Source of the DNA: Neopestalotiopsis rosae
Taxonomy: Eukaryota > Ascomycota > Sordariomycetes > Amphisphaeriales > Sporocadaceae
Length of the DNA stretch: 64,000 nucleotides
Direction: 5' to 3'
Assembly: GCA_023078685.1 (NCBI GenBank)
Contig: JALGAS010000001.1
Span: 620,001-684,000 of the forward strand
In this document: piece by piece, positions 1 through 10,900 of the stretch
Position numbering within the stretch: the stretch's first letter is position 1
How the letters are laid out: every line of letters starts with the position of its first letter
Notes under the pieces: model-generated
Database searches by the model: none
Told to the model about the DNA's origin: nothing
The model's input: the letters and a program-made list of their open reading frames with translations, nothing else
Program-made: the position numbers and the translations under genes

Positions 1-1900
1 TCGATTAGCGGAGAAGACCCTGGAAAAACCAGGAAATAACCCTGGTACGGCTTGCGATCCATGACAGGCTCGCTTCGAGACCTAAGCCAGCCTACCGCAA
101 GAGAGCAAATCATGTTGCGATAGGCGAGGGTACGGCATTCTGTGGCCGACACTAGTGTCGACACGCGAGCTCCGAGCAGCTGTACGAAGGCCAGAAAGTA
201 ATAATCAAATGTGTCTGTATGTACAGAGCATGTATGCACTTCATCCCAGCCGCTGGCTTCGGAAAGCGGGAAATCCGAAGAGGGTCGCCCAGCAGGGTCA
301 ATCGTTGGCTCGTGTAGTTCTGGATGATGATTCGGTAGATTTTGTATACAACTCCTCCAAGTATATGGACTGAGCATGTGAGGCTCATTCGTCAACCAGG
401 GGTTGAGAGAGCCTCTTTGCATGAGTCTCGCGGCTGCTAGCATTATGAACAAACCATTTAGTATAGATAAGCGTTCTTGCAGGAGACGGCGTTCCCAAAG
501 AAACGACGGCGACGACGCCGTTCACCGCTCAGTCGAGTGCATTATAACCCAACCAAGAGCCCTGGAGCTGGTATGAAGCATCTCGCGAATCATACTGCGG
601 TAGCGGGAAGCCCGGGTCAAGGGTGACGACGAACCTTGTACCTTGAGCCATGCATATATACAATGCGCCAATAGGCCGCCAAGGGCCAGCCACGATCCCC
701 ATCGGCGATCCCATCCGTGCTTTTCAATGAGCGGTAGAATGACAGGGTAGGCAACAATGTAATGTAGCAATGTAATAATTTCTAGCGTGCACGGGGGCTT
801 TGAGCTGCATTTGCATCGGAGTGCTCCGGCACCTCGTACACGCCATGGAGACGATGGTCCTGTTCTGGCAAGCTTTGTGGTGGGAAGTACGGACTAGTCG
901 TATCGCAGCCCCGTGGCTGTCCATCCCGAGATCTCTTGCTCCCTTTGAAATTTTTCTTCACTCCCGCCCTGCCGCTAGTCTCCCATGCCGTCTTTTGCCA
1001 GCCATAGCAGGTCGGAGTTCGCCCAATGGTGAGACGGTGCACCCGGTTACTGGTAGTCTCAGAGGCAATAGTGTCCGGGTCGCGTGCATATCGGAGAACC
1101 AGCCGTGCGCTATGCTGTACACCGATTGGCAAGTATCTGGCTCCTAACGATATGCAGGGTCTGGAGGGTCCGAAGCGCTCCCGTGTGCAGATACACAGCA
1201 GGAACCCTGTCTTCAAAGTCAAAAATGTTGGACAATTGATCTGGACGCCGCGGACGTCACTTAGCAATGGACTGGGTGTCGGTGGATATCGAGGGATGGA
1301 CGATCTGTGACCTAGTCAGTGTGTGTGGTCAATGGAGAAGAGATGAATAATCCAAAATCATGGCAGAACCAGGATTCATTAACGGAGGTCGAGTTTTTTC
1401 AGGATTGGTTGACTAACGAAGGAGGAAACTTGTAGGTATTTTTGCACAGCAGAGCTAGGTTGGATATGCAGTGTGGTCACTCTGGAGCCTCGAGGCGATT
1501 GGGAGGATCAAAACGTGACTACATGATTTGTTCCTTCCGTCCAGAGTGGTCATCCACATGCAATCGTGCATACCCATCAGAACCCACCAACCCGGAATTG
1601 ACTCGACACCCATGTATGTCGTCCGTGGGGACTTGATGTACGCTGTAGGGATTGTCCCCCTTTGATAATCACACCTGATGAATAAAAAGAAACTTTGAGC
1701 GCAACGTATGCAGCGTCAATATGTCAATTATCGCCTGTTTAGAGGCTTGTGCATTGCTTTACATGTCTGTCTACCAGGGTGCCTTTCTTCACTTTTACGT
1801 CTTCCGTCTTTCTTGCTTGATCATACTAGGCATCTATCCATTTCAACGCCAGAATCGAAACACACTTCCGGCCGTAGAGAGAGACAATGACTACCCGAGA
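1..1900. other. intergenic region at left edge
   Basis: No gene could be supported here. Open frames are short and lack family resemblance or a convincing ATG. One minus-strand stretch (522-770) encodes a hydrophobic, protein-like segment and is listed separately as a possible gene remnant. No tRNA, repeat array or mobile element was recognised. Confidence 0.5.
522..770 (-). pseudogene. possible remnant of a membrane-protein gene (uncertain)
   Basis: An 82-codon open stretch on the minus strand reads as a hydrophobic segment with residues such as YPVILPLIEKHGWDRRWG, a Trp-Leu-Ala rich span and a basic tail ending in HSTER before the stop. It has no ATG at its left end, only TTG, and I found no upstream exon that joins it convincingly. 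It could be the 3' end of a decayed integral membrane protein gene or a chance open frame. I do not recognise the family. Confidence 0.2.
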
Positions 1901-2518
1901 CTACTGCTCGAAATCAAGGTGGGAGCAAGATCCAGCACTGACGGAAATGATGTAGTGGTCATCAGTGGTGGACTTGGAGCTTCCGCTGACTACGACCAAG
2001 CCGGTGGTCGAGAACGACGGGGCGGGAGCCTCGCAGTGATCGACGACCACGGAGACCTGGTCAGCCAGATCACCACTCTTGAAGGTGAGAGTCTTGCTGT
2101 CAGTGTTGCACCACCAGACGACAGCGCCGTTGTCGCAACCGAGATGAATGCACTGCTGGGGTTCGGTGGTCAGGTCGTCGTCGGCATGTGCCTTCAAGTC
2201 GGAGACGATGTTGGTGACCAAGGAGACGTCGGTCAGCTGGGCGTACGAGCAGGTGACAAAGGGCTATGATATTGTGGGTTGTTAGTCTCACTGGTTATCA
2301 AAGCACGATGCTGTTGATTAGGGAAGCCTAAGAAATACTGACCTGATCACGGATGCCAACATGTCCGCCAGAAGTGACCTGGTCGAAGCTAGTGAGGGCC
2401 ATGGCAGAACAAGTCTTTGAGGAACAGTTAGCAGAGAAGAGTGGTATGCGGCGGCGTCACTGACCTGGATGGCGACGGAGAGAGTGGCAAGAGCCAAAAG
2501 ACGAGAGTTGGTCTGCAT
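1901..2518 (-). CDS. small secreted cysteine-containing protein, function unknown
   Basis: Three exons (2518-2465, 2414-2343, 2263-1901) join in frame to a 162-residue protein; both introns (50 and 79 bp) have GT...AG ends and both junctions are phase 0. The first about 20 residues (MQTNSRLLALATLSVAIQ) look like a signal peptide, so the product is probably secreted. Cysteines are regularly spaced: one just after the signal region, one at the start of exon 3, then a QQC-x4-C pair, a WWC, a DHC and a GSC, suggesting a disulfide-stabilised fold. There is no transmembrane segment after the signal. The general style is that of small secreted fungal proteins, but I cannot assign a family, and any effector role would be guesswork. 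Start chosen because it is the only ATG giving a signal peptide in frame with the long exon. Confidence 0.72.
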
Positions 2519-3268
2519 CTTGAAGAAGGGTTTGATGGCTGCTTGGATTATGTGTGCGTTGTGAGAATTGAATCTGAATTTGTGGAAGATGACGGGTTGA
2601 GTGGACGTCAGTACACACGACTGCTGATGTTGTTGAGGTACAGAGAAACCAGACTGAAGGGGTTGATTAGGACAAATTTATATCTCAAAAATTCTGCACC
2701 TGCCCCGACGGCGTTTGACATTGGTCTTTTGAGTTCTTTTCAGTTGACAACCCAAGTTTCAGATTGGAGTGGTGATTATCGACTGGAATAATCATTGTTG
2801 CTATCTCGATTTTTTTTTTAAATCCAAACTGACCCAAGTATTCAAAGTTCACTGGCAGCAAAAGAACCAATATTTGTATTCACTAGCATCCTGACATTGC
2901 TGAACATAGGATTGAGCACTTCACGAATTTAATGTAGCAATGAATATATGTTAACGATGCAAGACATATTCACTCGAGAACTACGTTTAGTTTTCTCTTT
3001 GTCCCCAATGACCATTCTTGGCAGCGCCTTCCCAGTCAAAGACCAGAATTCCCATCACATTCAGTGATACGTATGAGAGGCCTTACAAGCAGGAAACGAC
3101 TGGTACGGTGAGCCTTCATTAAGCCTACAGGCTCAGATCACTCCATTCACTGGTAAGGTTTGAAGTGTCACACGAGATCGCATTTGACAGATATGACCAG
3201 ACATGTATCAAGTACCCACACGATAAATAGGCGTAAGCATCTGACCAATCCAACGTATTTTGCTTCGA
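2519..3268. other. intergenic region
   Basis: About 750 bp between the start of the secreted-protein gene and the stop of PDX3. It includes the promoter of the former (minus strand) and an A/T-rich segment with a run of nine T at about 2811-2819. No gene or RNA was recognised. Confidence 0.5.
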
Positions 3269-4086
3269 CTATGGGCTCAATCTTTCAAGAGACCACTCAT
3301 CCTTGCCCTCCTCCTTTCTCTCATATACAAATCTGTCATGCAAGCGACTCTCTCGGCCTTGCCAGAATTCTATCGATTCGGGCACAATCCTCAGCCCACC
3401 CCAGAACTCAGGGACCGGGATCTTCTCCTGGTCACGGAACTTTTTCTCTGTCTCGGCAACCCAGCCCTCGAGCTCCTTGCGTCCGTCGTCATCTCCCTCG
3501 GCGCCTGCCGGCTTCAGCACCTGACTCTGCCGACTGGCCCAGGCCCCGATGCGGCTCCCGCGCACCCGAGTGTCGTAGTACTTTTGGCTCTCCTCGGCGC
3601 TCAGCCTGGTCGCCCGACCCTCCACCCGCACCTGGCGCTCCAGGCTCTCCCACCAAAAGGTCAGGCTGGCCCAGGGGTTCGTGGCCAGGTCGGCGGCCTT
3701 GCGGCTCGTGCCAAAGTTGCTGTACACCACAAAGCCCTTGTCGTCGAGCTCCTTGAGGTACACCATGCGGGCGCTCACGCGGCCCGACGGCAGCGATGCC
3801 GTGGACAGCGTGCACGTCTCGGGGTGCGCGACTCCCGCCCCAGACTGCTGCGCTTGCCCAAACCAGCTGTGGAACTGGCGGATGGGCGACGAAGGGTCCA
3901 GGTCTGTGCGGATGAGGTGTCCCTTTTTGAATTGATCTGCCTGGCCGTGCGCTTCTTGCCCAGCAGGTGCAACTAAAGTGTGAGTCAGAACATGTCAATG
4001 GAGGGAGGTGGTAGAGGCCGAGGAGGGGCGCGTAGGCGGCACTTACAGATGAGTTTGGAATCCTCCTTTGCTGCGTGGAGGGCCAT
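3269..4086 (-). CDS. PDX3: pyridoxamine 5'-phosphate oxidase
   Basis: The FMN enzyme that oxidises pyridoxine or pyridoxamine 5'-phosphate to pyridoxal 5'-phosphate, the last step of vitamin B6 salvage. Exon 1 (4086-4047) and exon 2 (3972-3269) flank a 74-bp intron and encode 247 residues, near the usual fungal length. Family landmarks in order: QFKKGHLIRTDLDPSSPI near the start, the split-barrel strand VSARMVYLKELDDKGFVVY, the FMN-contact stretch YSNFGTSRKAADLATNPWA, the strand ERQVRVEGRATRL, then SRIGAWASRQSQVL. The C-terminal signature WGGLRIVPESIEFWQG ends in RLSP, the classic dimerisation/FMN tail. The start is the ATG that puts exon 1 in frame; the splice codon gives Phe. The N-terminal extension of some orthologues is absent. 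A second flavin split-barrel gene lies at 33 kb but belongs to another subfamily. Confidence 0.93.
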
Positions 4087-4901
4087 GTTGGTAGTCGACC
4101 TCAAAAATCTGGAGAATGTTGCTTGCATTCAGTGAGATTGTTCGTGGGTTCTTAAGGAATACGGTATGGGATGAATGCAGCTGTTTTGTATATTCGTTGC
4201 TGTCTGCGGTGGAAAGTTGTAAGTCGACGATCGAAAGTTCATGACGCATCCTCGTAAATCGCCTGTGTTTTGTGGAGCTCAATTACTAGGTAGGCTAGCA
4301 GACGCGAGCAGTTCCAGTGTCTCACCACCGCCTAGCCAAGCTACCATGACTATAATCATTTGAAAGGTGCATGAGCCAAAACTCGATATGCATTCAATTC
4401 TAGTGCTCTCACTTAAAGTCGGTTCAACTGCAGATTTCAGAGTGATGTGGCCGATGCTGAATAAGTGGTAACCACGTGGTACTTAGTAGCGAAGGTTTAA
4501 TTAATCAAGCACAGAGCTTCAAGTATAATCTACTGGCACAGTCACAGCACTCTTAGCGTGACCTCTATGCAGAAGACAAGAAACATAGAGCAATAGAACT
4601 TGAGACAGGTACGGCTAGAAAGAGGCAGAAAGATGACATTGAAGGCTCTCAATGGATAGATCAAAACCTTGACACCACTCACAAGGTACATGCGCACAGG
4701 GTTCCAATCCATTGCATATGTATTATTTCACTTATACCTTTTAGTCATACAAAGTTGTGATATTAGTAGACTTCTCTCAACTGAAATAGGAGCAAAAGAC
4801 AGGATAATAAGTGGCAGTCTTCCAGCTGGTAGGCACGGTTCAATAGATCAGAAAGATGAAAATTAAATGATCCCCAACTGGGGGGCAGAATAGCAAAAAT
4901 A
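4087..4901. other. intergenic region upstream of PDX3
   Basis: About 800 bp holding the PDX3 promoter (minus strand) and the 3' flank of the tRNA. No further gene was recognised. Confidence 0.5.
4895..4899 (-). terminator. RNA polymerase III terminator of tRNA-Gln
   Basis: A run of five T on the transcribed minus strand begins three bases after the discriminator end of the tRNA. This is the usual polymerase III stop signal. Confidence 0.75.
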
Positions 4902-4987
4902 GGTCAATCGGGGATTCGAACCCCGGTTACCGGAATGCGTGATGAAGAATCAGAATCCGATGTGATAACCAACTACACTAATCGACC
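4902..4987 (-). tRNA. tRNA-Gln (anticodon CTG) with a 14-nt intron
   Basis: The minus strand folds into a cloverleaf. The 7-bp acceptor stem is GGTCGAT with ATTGACC (one G-T pair). The D arm follows GTGT-AGTTGGTT. The anticodon stem TCGGA pairs with TCCGG, and the loop TTCTGAT carries CTG. The T arm is CGGGG-TTCGAAT-CCCCG, which doubles as the B box. The gene is 86 nt; removing 14 nt immediately 3' of the base after the anticodon restores a normal 72-nt tRNA, the canonical intron position. No CCA is encoded, as expected in eukaryotes. The intron boundary could shift by a base or two because of a repeated TT. Confidence 0.92.
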
Positions 4988-5414
4988 AAGGAGCTATAAC
5001 AACTCAAGTTGTCTAAAATGCTGCTAAAACGGTTTATGTCAGCACGCGCAAAATCTCTTGCGGCTTCGGAGGACGGCGATAAGATAACGTACAGGTCTTG
5101 AGCATTGCCCCTCCATCAGGCCTTGGACAAGGAAAAAAAAAGTTGTCGGTCCCACAGTGGGGGACTGGTTTTTATGCCACCCGGCGGGACACTCAGGCAC
5201 CACGAAGCTGGTCTCGTTCAGGCGCTGCTGTAGTATTCGTCGCCGAATCGCACCACACTTGCAAATTGTTGTACTGCGCTTGTTTGATTACAACTTCTTT
5301 CAATTTGGAGTAGAAATTTGTGTACAACAATTCATAGATCCCTATTCACATACGGTCACTCCGTCCCCTCCTCGATTTAGTTCCTACGTCGTCCGACACA
5401 AAACCACCGCAAAG
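4988..5414. promoter_or_regulatory. intergenic region / LIA1 promoter and leader
   Basis: The 427 bp between the 5' end of the tRNA and the DOHH start codon. The last 70 bases are C/T-rich (for example TCCGTCCCCTCCTCG), typical of a fungal 5' leader. No gene was seen. Confidence 0.45.
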
Positions 5415-6507
5415 ATGACCGCCGATGCCCCGGCCACCACCATCGCCAGCCTGCGCGAGTCCCTGTGCTCCGAGGCCACCCCACTTCCTCTGCGTTTCCG
5501 CGCCCTCTTCTCGCTCAAGCATCTCGCCAGGCACGCCGAAACCCCAGCCGAGTCCCAGGAAGCCATTGATGCCATTGCCGCCGGCTTCGCTTCTCCCTCG
5601 GCCCTGCTCAAGCATGAGCTCGCCTACTGCCTGGGCCAGTCCGGCAACATGGAAGCTGCCAAGCCACTGCGCGCCGTCCTCTCCGATTTGAAAGAGGACC
5701 CCATGTGCCGTCACGAGGCCGCTGAGGCTCTAGGAGCGTTGGGTGACGTAAACAGCCTGGCCTTGCTGAAGCAATTCAGAGACTCAAAGGATGAGAGCGA
5801 CGTCATCACCGAAACCTGCGAGCTCGCAATTGACCGCATCGAGTGGGAAAACTCGGAGGAGAGAAAGAAGGAGAAGTTGCACCAGAGGTTCGTCCATTTC
5901 CCAGCTTTGCCATTGATCCGTTTCGCACAAGGCGTACTCAAATCCATTATGCTGCTAGCTTTACGTGCGCTCATGACTAACCGAATACAGTGACTTTGCG
6001 TCGATAGATCCTGCCCCTCCCATGCCCGAGACGGCGCAAACAGTTGACGATCTTGAGAAGACCCTGATGGATACGTCCGCTCCCCTCTTCCTCCGATACA
6101 GAGCCATGTTTGCTCTCCGCGACCTCGCTTCGCCTCCGGATCTGCCCACTGCAGTTCCTGCCGTCCTTGCTCTTGCCAAGGGTTTTGCCGACTCGTCTGC
6201 ACTTTTCCGCCACGAAATCGCATTCGTCTTTGGACAGCTCTCCCACCCCGCCTCGATTCCAGCACTGACCGAAGCGCTCGCTAACACCGAAGAGGCCAGC
6301 ATGGTTCGCCATGAGGCTGCCGAGGCCCTGGGTAGTCTGGGTGAGGAAGAGGGTGTTGAAGCGATCCTCCTGCGATTCCTCCACGACAAGGAAAAGGTTG
6401 TACGCGAATCTGTCATTGTCGCCCTGGACATGGTCGATTACGAGCAGAGTGGTCAAGCAGAGTACGCTCTGATTCCAGAGGCAGCTGGAGCCACCGCGGC
6501 AGCATAG
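5415..6507 (+). CDS. LIA1: deoxyhypusine hydroxylase
   Basis: Di-iron monooxygenase that hydroxylates deoxyhypusine on translation factor eIF5A, completing hypusine formation in the cytoplasm. Two exons (5415-5887, 5991-6507) around a 103-bp intron encode 329 residues, the normal size. It is an all-helical HEAT-like repeat protein with the four diagnostic His-Glu metal-binding pairs: KHELAY (about 67-68), RHEAAE (about 100-101), RHEIAF (about 232-233) and RHEAAE (about 265-266), in two pseudo-symmetric halves joined by a linker that contains the intron position. The ATG used is the first in frame and follows a CT-rich leader; upstream in-frame sequence has no family similarity. The 3' end faces RPA12 with only 173 bp between stop codons, so the 3' UTRs probably overlap. 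Confidence 0.95.
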
Positions 6508-6680
6508 ATTTGGGACGGTCCTTTTGGGTGACGATTTTTCAGGCGTTTGAGCGTTTGTATTGATATCAGGTACCAAAAAAAAGAGAATAGAACGCAGTCA
6601 TGGTTTTGGGATTTGGGTATCTTGTTATTCCGTCGCATACGAAAAGTGGTAAAAGTGCCGCTCTTGTGGCGCATAGTCGC

Positions 6681-7185
6681 TCAGTTGTTGTGGCTCCATC
6701 TGCAAATAAACTGCTTAGCAAGTCATACTCCTTCATGGGGTTGCCAGGTGAAACATACTTGTGACCACATTCGCATGTATAAAAGTTGGTAGCACCTTCA
6801 TCGGCACTGCGCAGCTGGACGCTTGTAAACCTGACCTCCTTGCGACCGCACTTTTCACATGTTTCTTGGATCAAGGCCTCAGTCTGGACCTTGTGTCTCT
6901 CGACCGTTTGGGTAGTAGAAAGTTTCTGGCGGAGTAGGGAGGGAAAGTCGGTGGGCTTGCTGGTGGTGACGATAGTCTTGGAGGCCATGTCTATATAATT
7001 CGAGATCATTTTAGTACCGTACATGATAGCAGGTCTGAACTACAAAATGCGAGAGCAGGATGATGCGTACCTTGGTTCTCAGCGCCGCAGCACTCGCATT
7101 TCAGGATGTTCTTTGCATTGCCTTTGGATGCAGGCAAGAGATTACCACAGTCGGTACAAAAAACCAGGGAACCAATGGTGGTCAT
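6681..7185 (-). CDS. RPA12: DNA-directed RNA polymerase I subunit RPA12 (A12.2)
   Basis: Small subunit of RNA polymerase I, involved in transcript cleavage and termination of rRNA synthesis in the nucleolus. Three exons (7185-7071, 6990-6759, 6699-6681) give 121 residues; yeast A12.2 is 125. The N-terminal zinc ribbon is CTDCGNLL with CECC (residues about 10-34); the C-terminal TFIIS-like ribbon is CEKCGRKE with CECGHK. The RSADEGATNFYTC segment between them carries the catalytic-loop Asp-Glu pair typical of TFIIS-type hairpins. The last exon is only 19 nt and supplies the family ending HKWSHNN; reading straight through the 59-bp intron would replace that ending with unrelated sequence. Divergent from SCC2 across 779 bp, convergent with LIA1. 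Confidence 0.93.
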
Positions 7186-7964
7186 TGTGTATTTAGAAAC
7201 AATTACAAGTCTTCTGAACCCGATTGGAGAGGTATTTCGGTAGGTGATAAGTGAGGAGTACAAAGTGCAAAGTCGTTTTGGCAGCTCGTCTTCCAATGTT
7301 GGCTCAAGTCTGGTACTTAGTAAAATGGCAGAAGATACAAAAAGTTTTGGACAAACAATTGCGACTGCCAAAATTTCGAGCTTGAACCCACCACGTTAGT
7401 TCGTACCGAAGCCATAGATGTCTTATCGGTATCAGCAGCAAGTACGAAGTACCAACACAGCCAAGGTAGCGACCACAGCACTGACCATAGCTTAATCGGT
7501 CGTTCTCCCTCGCATTCAGATCGGGGCAGTCTCAGGCGTGCCAGGGGTCCGGGGCAGATGAGTTGCGATGCCAATCTGAGCTCCGTCCATTGTCATTCGT
7601 TAGCGTAAGGCTACTGTACCTTAACTGTTACCTCACTGGTGTTGAACTTGTGAATCGCATTATCCGCGACATCAACCTTCTGGCAACATCGAATCAAGAG
7701 ACTCTTCCTTTCCCTCCGTGATATCAGTCCAGATTATGCAGCTCCCTCTACTGTGTACGGAAACGCGCCAAACTTGCTAGACGCGCCCACCCCGAACCCG
7801 ACATCCGGCTGACGCGCATGGCAAACAACCTTGAAGCATCGTGTCATTAGCAGGGGGAGAAGAGGGTTCATCCACGGCGATGCGATTGATGATTGCAGTG
7901 AGATAAAAACGCATGGAATAGCAGGAGGGCATGTGAGGAGGACAGGTACACGCAACGCGCAAGC
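7186..7964. promoter_or_regulatory. shared divergent promoter region RPA12 / SCC2
   Basis: The 779 bp between two divergent start codons must contain both promoters. It includes one copy of the near-palindrome GTACGAAGTAC (7442-7452) that recurs elsewhere in the window. No other gene was recognised and no specific factor site can be claimed. Confidence 0.5.
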
Positions 7965-10900
7965 ATGGCAGACCCAAGGACTTTCGTCCAAAATGGCTTC
8001 GCGCCGCAATATGAGCAGCAGCAACAGCAGCAGTTCATCGACCCGAGTGCGTTGCAACAATCGCAACAAATCCACAGCCATGACCGAGTACAAGCACAGA
8101 GTATACCGAGGCCATACACTTTGGACGAAGCGCTCCCGTTTACGCCCTTCACTACAGTGTTCCCCTTCGAAACTGGTAAGTGCGACTGCCTGCCTTCGCG
8201 CCTTCCCTCTGAACTTGCAACTTCAAGAGACATTTTGATTTTCAGCCCTCGTGGATTTTTGGGGGCGACTTTTGCCCATCAAATTCTCTTCTTTGATAGA
8301 AGAAATTCGCTCCAAGTCTGTGCCGGGATTGTTCTCTAACCACCTTTTTGCAATACCACAGATATCATCAACAATCCCACTATTGGATCAGGTCAGATCG
8401 CGCCCTCCATCCTTGGCCTTGTCGAGCACGAAGACTACGATGCTCTGAATAAGGAGGCAGAGAACCCTGGCAGCTCGAAGCGGCTCGAAGGAAGCTTGGA
8501 ATTTGTACAAAATCTGTTGAAGCCAGAGAAGATCACATTGTTGTAAGTACCGGCCTTTTGCGATTGTTCCCATTTGACGGTTGTGCTGCACTCGACAAAC
8601 AATCACATTGCAGTGATGCCCATTTGGATTGTTCTAGATCGTATATTAACTGTTATTCAATCACAGTCGATTTAAAACAGCGCCTGCCTCGAACTCTCCA
8701 AACAACACTTCTTCCAGACCGAGTCTTACCCAAGGCCTGTCTCCCCTCGCTCGCATGATCTACGAAAGTACCAACATTGGGTTCAAAGATCCCTCATCGG
8801 ATGCGATGAAGGCACAGAAGTCCAGCACAAACGGCGCCAGCATGTCGCCAAAGCCGGTAAAGAAATCACCCAAGGCTCGCAAGCAGGAGCCACCTAAAGT
8901 GGTCAAGCACAATCCCTCCTCCGCCAATGCCCAGAGCGTAGCCAAGAACAGGGCTTCCATTGAGATTCATCTGCCATCGCGCAGAGATCATGAAGCTGCC
9001 GCCTCCATGTACAGCTCGCCCAAGCCGGAGCCCCGTGATCAATCGAAACCCGCACCGGCACTGGCACCTACTCCTACACACTCACATACAATATCTCCAG
9101 CGGATCTTATGCTAGCTCCAGCTATTGCTCCGGCACCAATCAGACCAGTCGAAGCAGAGCATGAAGATATCAAGCCCGACCTAGAGACTCTTGATCAAAA
9201 ACCTCTTCCACCAGCTTCTAGAAGCCCATCCGAAGCTGCAACGCAGATTCCACAGATTGTTGCAGAGAAGAAGCCCGTGGTTGGAGCATCAGAGTCACCC
9301 AGCAGCAAAGCTCATGAAGCAAGCGGTATCACGATCGAATTGCCATCCTCAGGTTTTAACAAGGCTGACTACATGGTTGTGGACGACTCACCGGCTGCGC
9401 CTGCAGATCTCTCCAAGAAACGCAAACGCACTGAGCTTGAAAGCGCCGAGTATCTCATTGATGGCGGCCTCAACAATCGGGAACGCGCAAACACTCATCT
9501 GCGGGAGTTGGAGAGAAGTCTCCAAGAGATTCGTCATGCTGAGAATGTCGCTGTCAATTCAAGAACCTCCAACGCCTGGATCATGCTGACTACGGATGAT
9601 GAGGCAACGATGACTATTTCGGCATACAACAAGGTTATGAAACTGATCTCAAGAACCCTAGAGTTACAGTGCTTCAACATGGTTCCATTCGAAGATTTGC
9701 ATAATATTCAGAACCTTTGTGCTCCGTCGTTGAAGCGCGCCGAGTCTCTAGAGGTCAAGGTCGATCAGTCATGGGCAGAAGTCGATGTGAATATGTGGCT
9801 GCAACTGCTGCCAGATGTTGAGGCAGGCCTGAAAGCGGCACGCCTGGCCCTCACGGTTATGACTGGAGGACGGCCTGAAAAACAGTTGTACTCCGAAGGG
9901 CTGATAAAGCGAGGTCTCAGTCTTTTTAGATCGGTCCTGGAGGGTATTATTGTACCCATAGCAGAAATGCGCAGCTCGGGACAGGATGGCCTATTCAGAC
10001 TTCTGTCTGCGCAGAGAAAAGCCATCAACACGGTGTTCATGGCTTGTCAGAAGCTCTTTGCCCTAATGACAAATCTGATCTCCAGCATTGATCTGTCCGA
10101 GGACGTTGTCAACGGCTTAGAGGTTGCATCTTCTCAACTCATATTCGTTGATAATGCGCTGTCAGAAAGGGACTCCGTTGTTGGTGTCCAGAAATTTGAT
10201 GGACTTCGACTAGTTGCCATGGACATGCTTTCCCAGATCTTCCTGGTCAATCCCTCACAACGACGAGGTATCTTGACAGATATCTTGACCTCGCTGGAGA
10301 AGCTTCCAAAGGCAAAGCAAAGCTCTCGGCAGTTCAAGCTCTCTGACGGTGGTAGCATCCAGCCAGTATCTGCATTGATCATGCGATTGGTACAGGCCAG
10401 TGCCGGAAAGGTCGAGGTTCGTGGATCCGCCAGTGGTCAAATTATTCAGTCTTTGGAAGATCAGAATGGCGAAGAACAGCCTATGGCGGACGGCCGCGGC
10501 AAGTCTGGACCTTCATACACCATCAAGACCGAGGATCATGCTGCCATTCAGCATTCCGAGGCAGTCCAGGAACTTGGTGGTCTTGTCAACCCGCTCTTCG
10601 ACACAGCTCGGTTTAACAGCTCTTTTGTGATCAACTTCCTTGTCAAGCGTGCTGAGAAGTCCACCAAGACTGGTGATACGCCATACCGGAATTTATTGGA
10701 TAACTTCATTGAGGATTTCAATATCTGCCTCGACTCACCTGACTGGCCCGCTGCCGAGCTGCTGCTTCGTACTTCAATGTCCATGATGCTTGAGCTCATG
10801 AAGGGTGAAAAGACGTCGGCGCCCGCGAAGAACATGGCCCTGGAGCTGCTCGGCAATATGGCTGCAGCCATCTCCAAGTTGCGGTCGCATGTGCGCAAGG

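Noticed and set aside
1721..2269. 182-codon plus-strand frame over the secreted-protein gene
   Set aside because: No ATG context or features; it is the complement of exon 3, whose minus-strand reading has a signal peptide and spliced exons.
3260..3976. 238-codon plus-strand frame over PDX3
   Set aside because: Antisense of a well-conserved enzyme; Leu/Ala/Arg-rich shadow.
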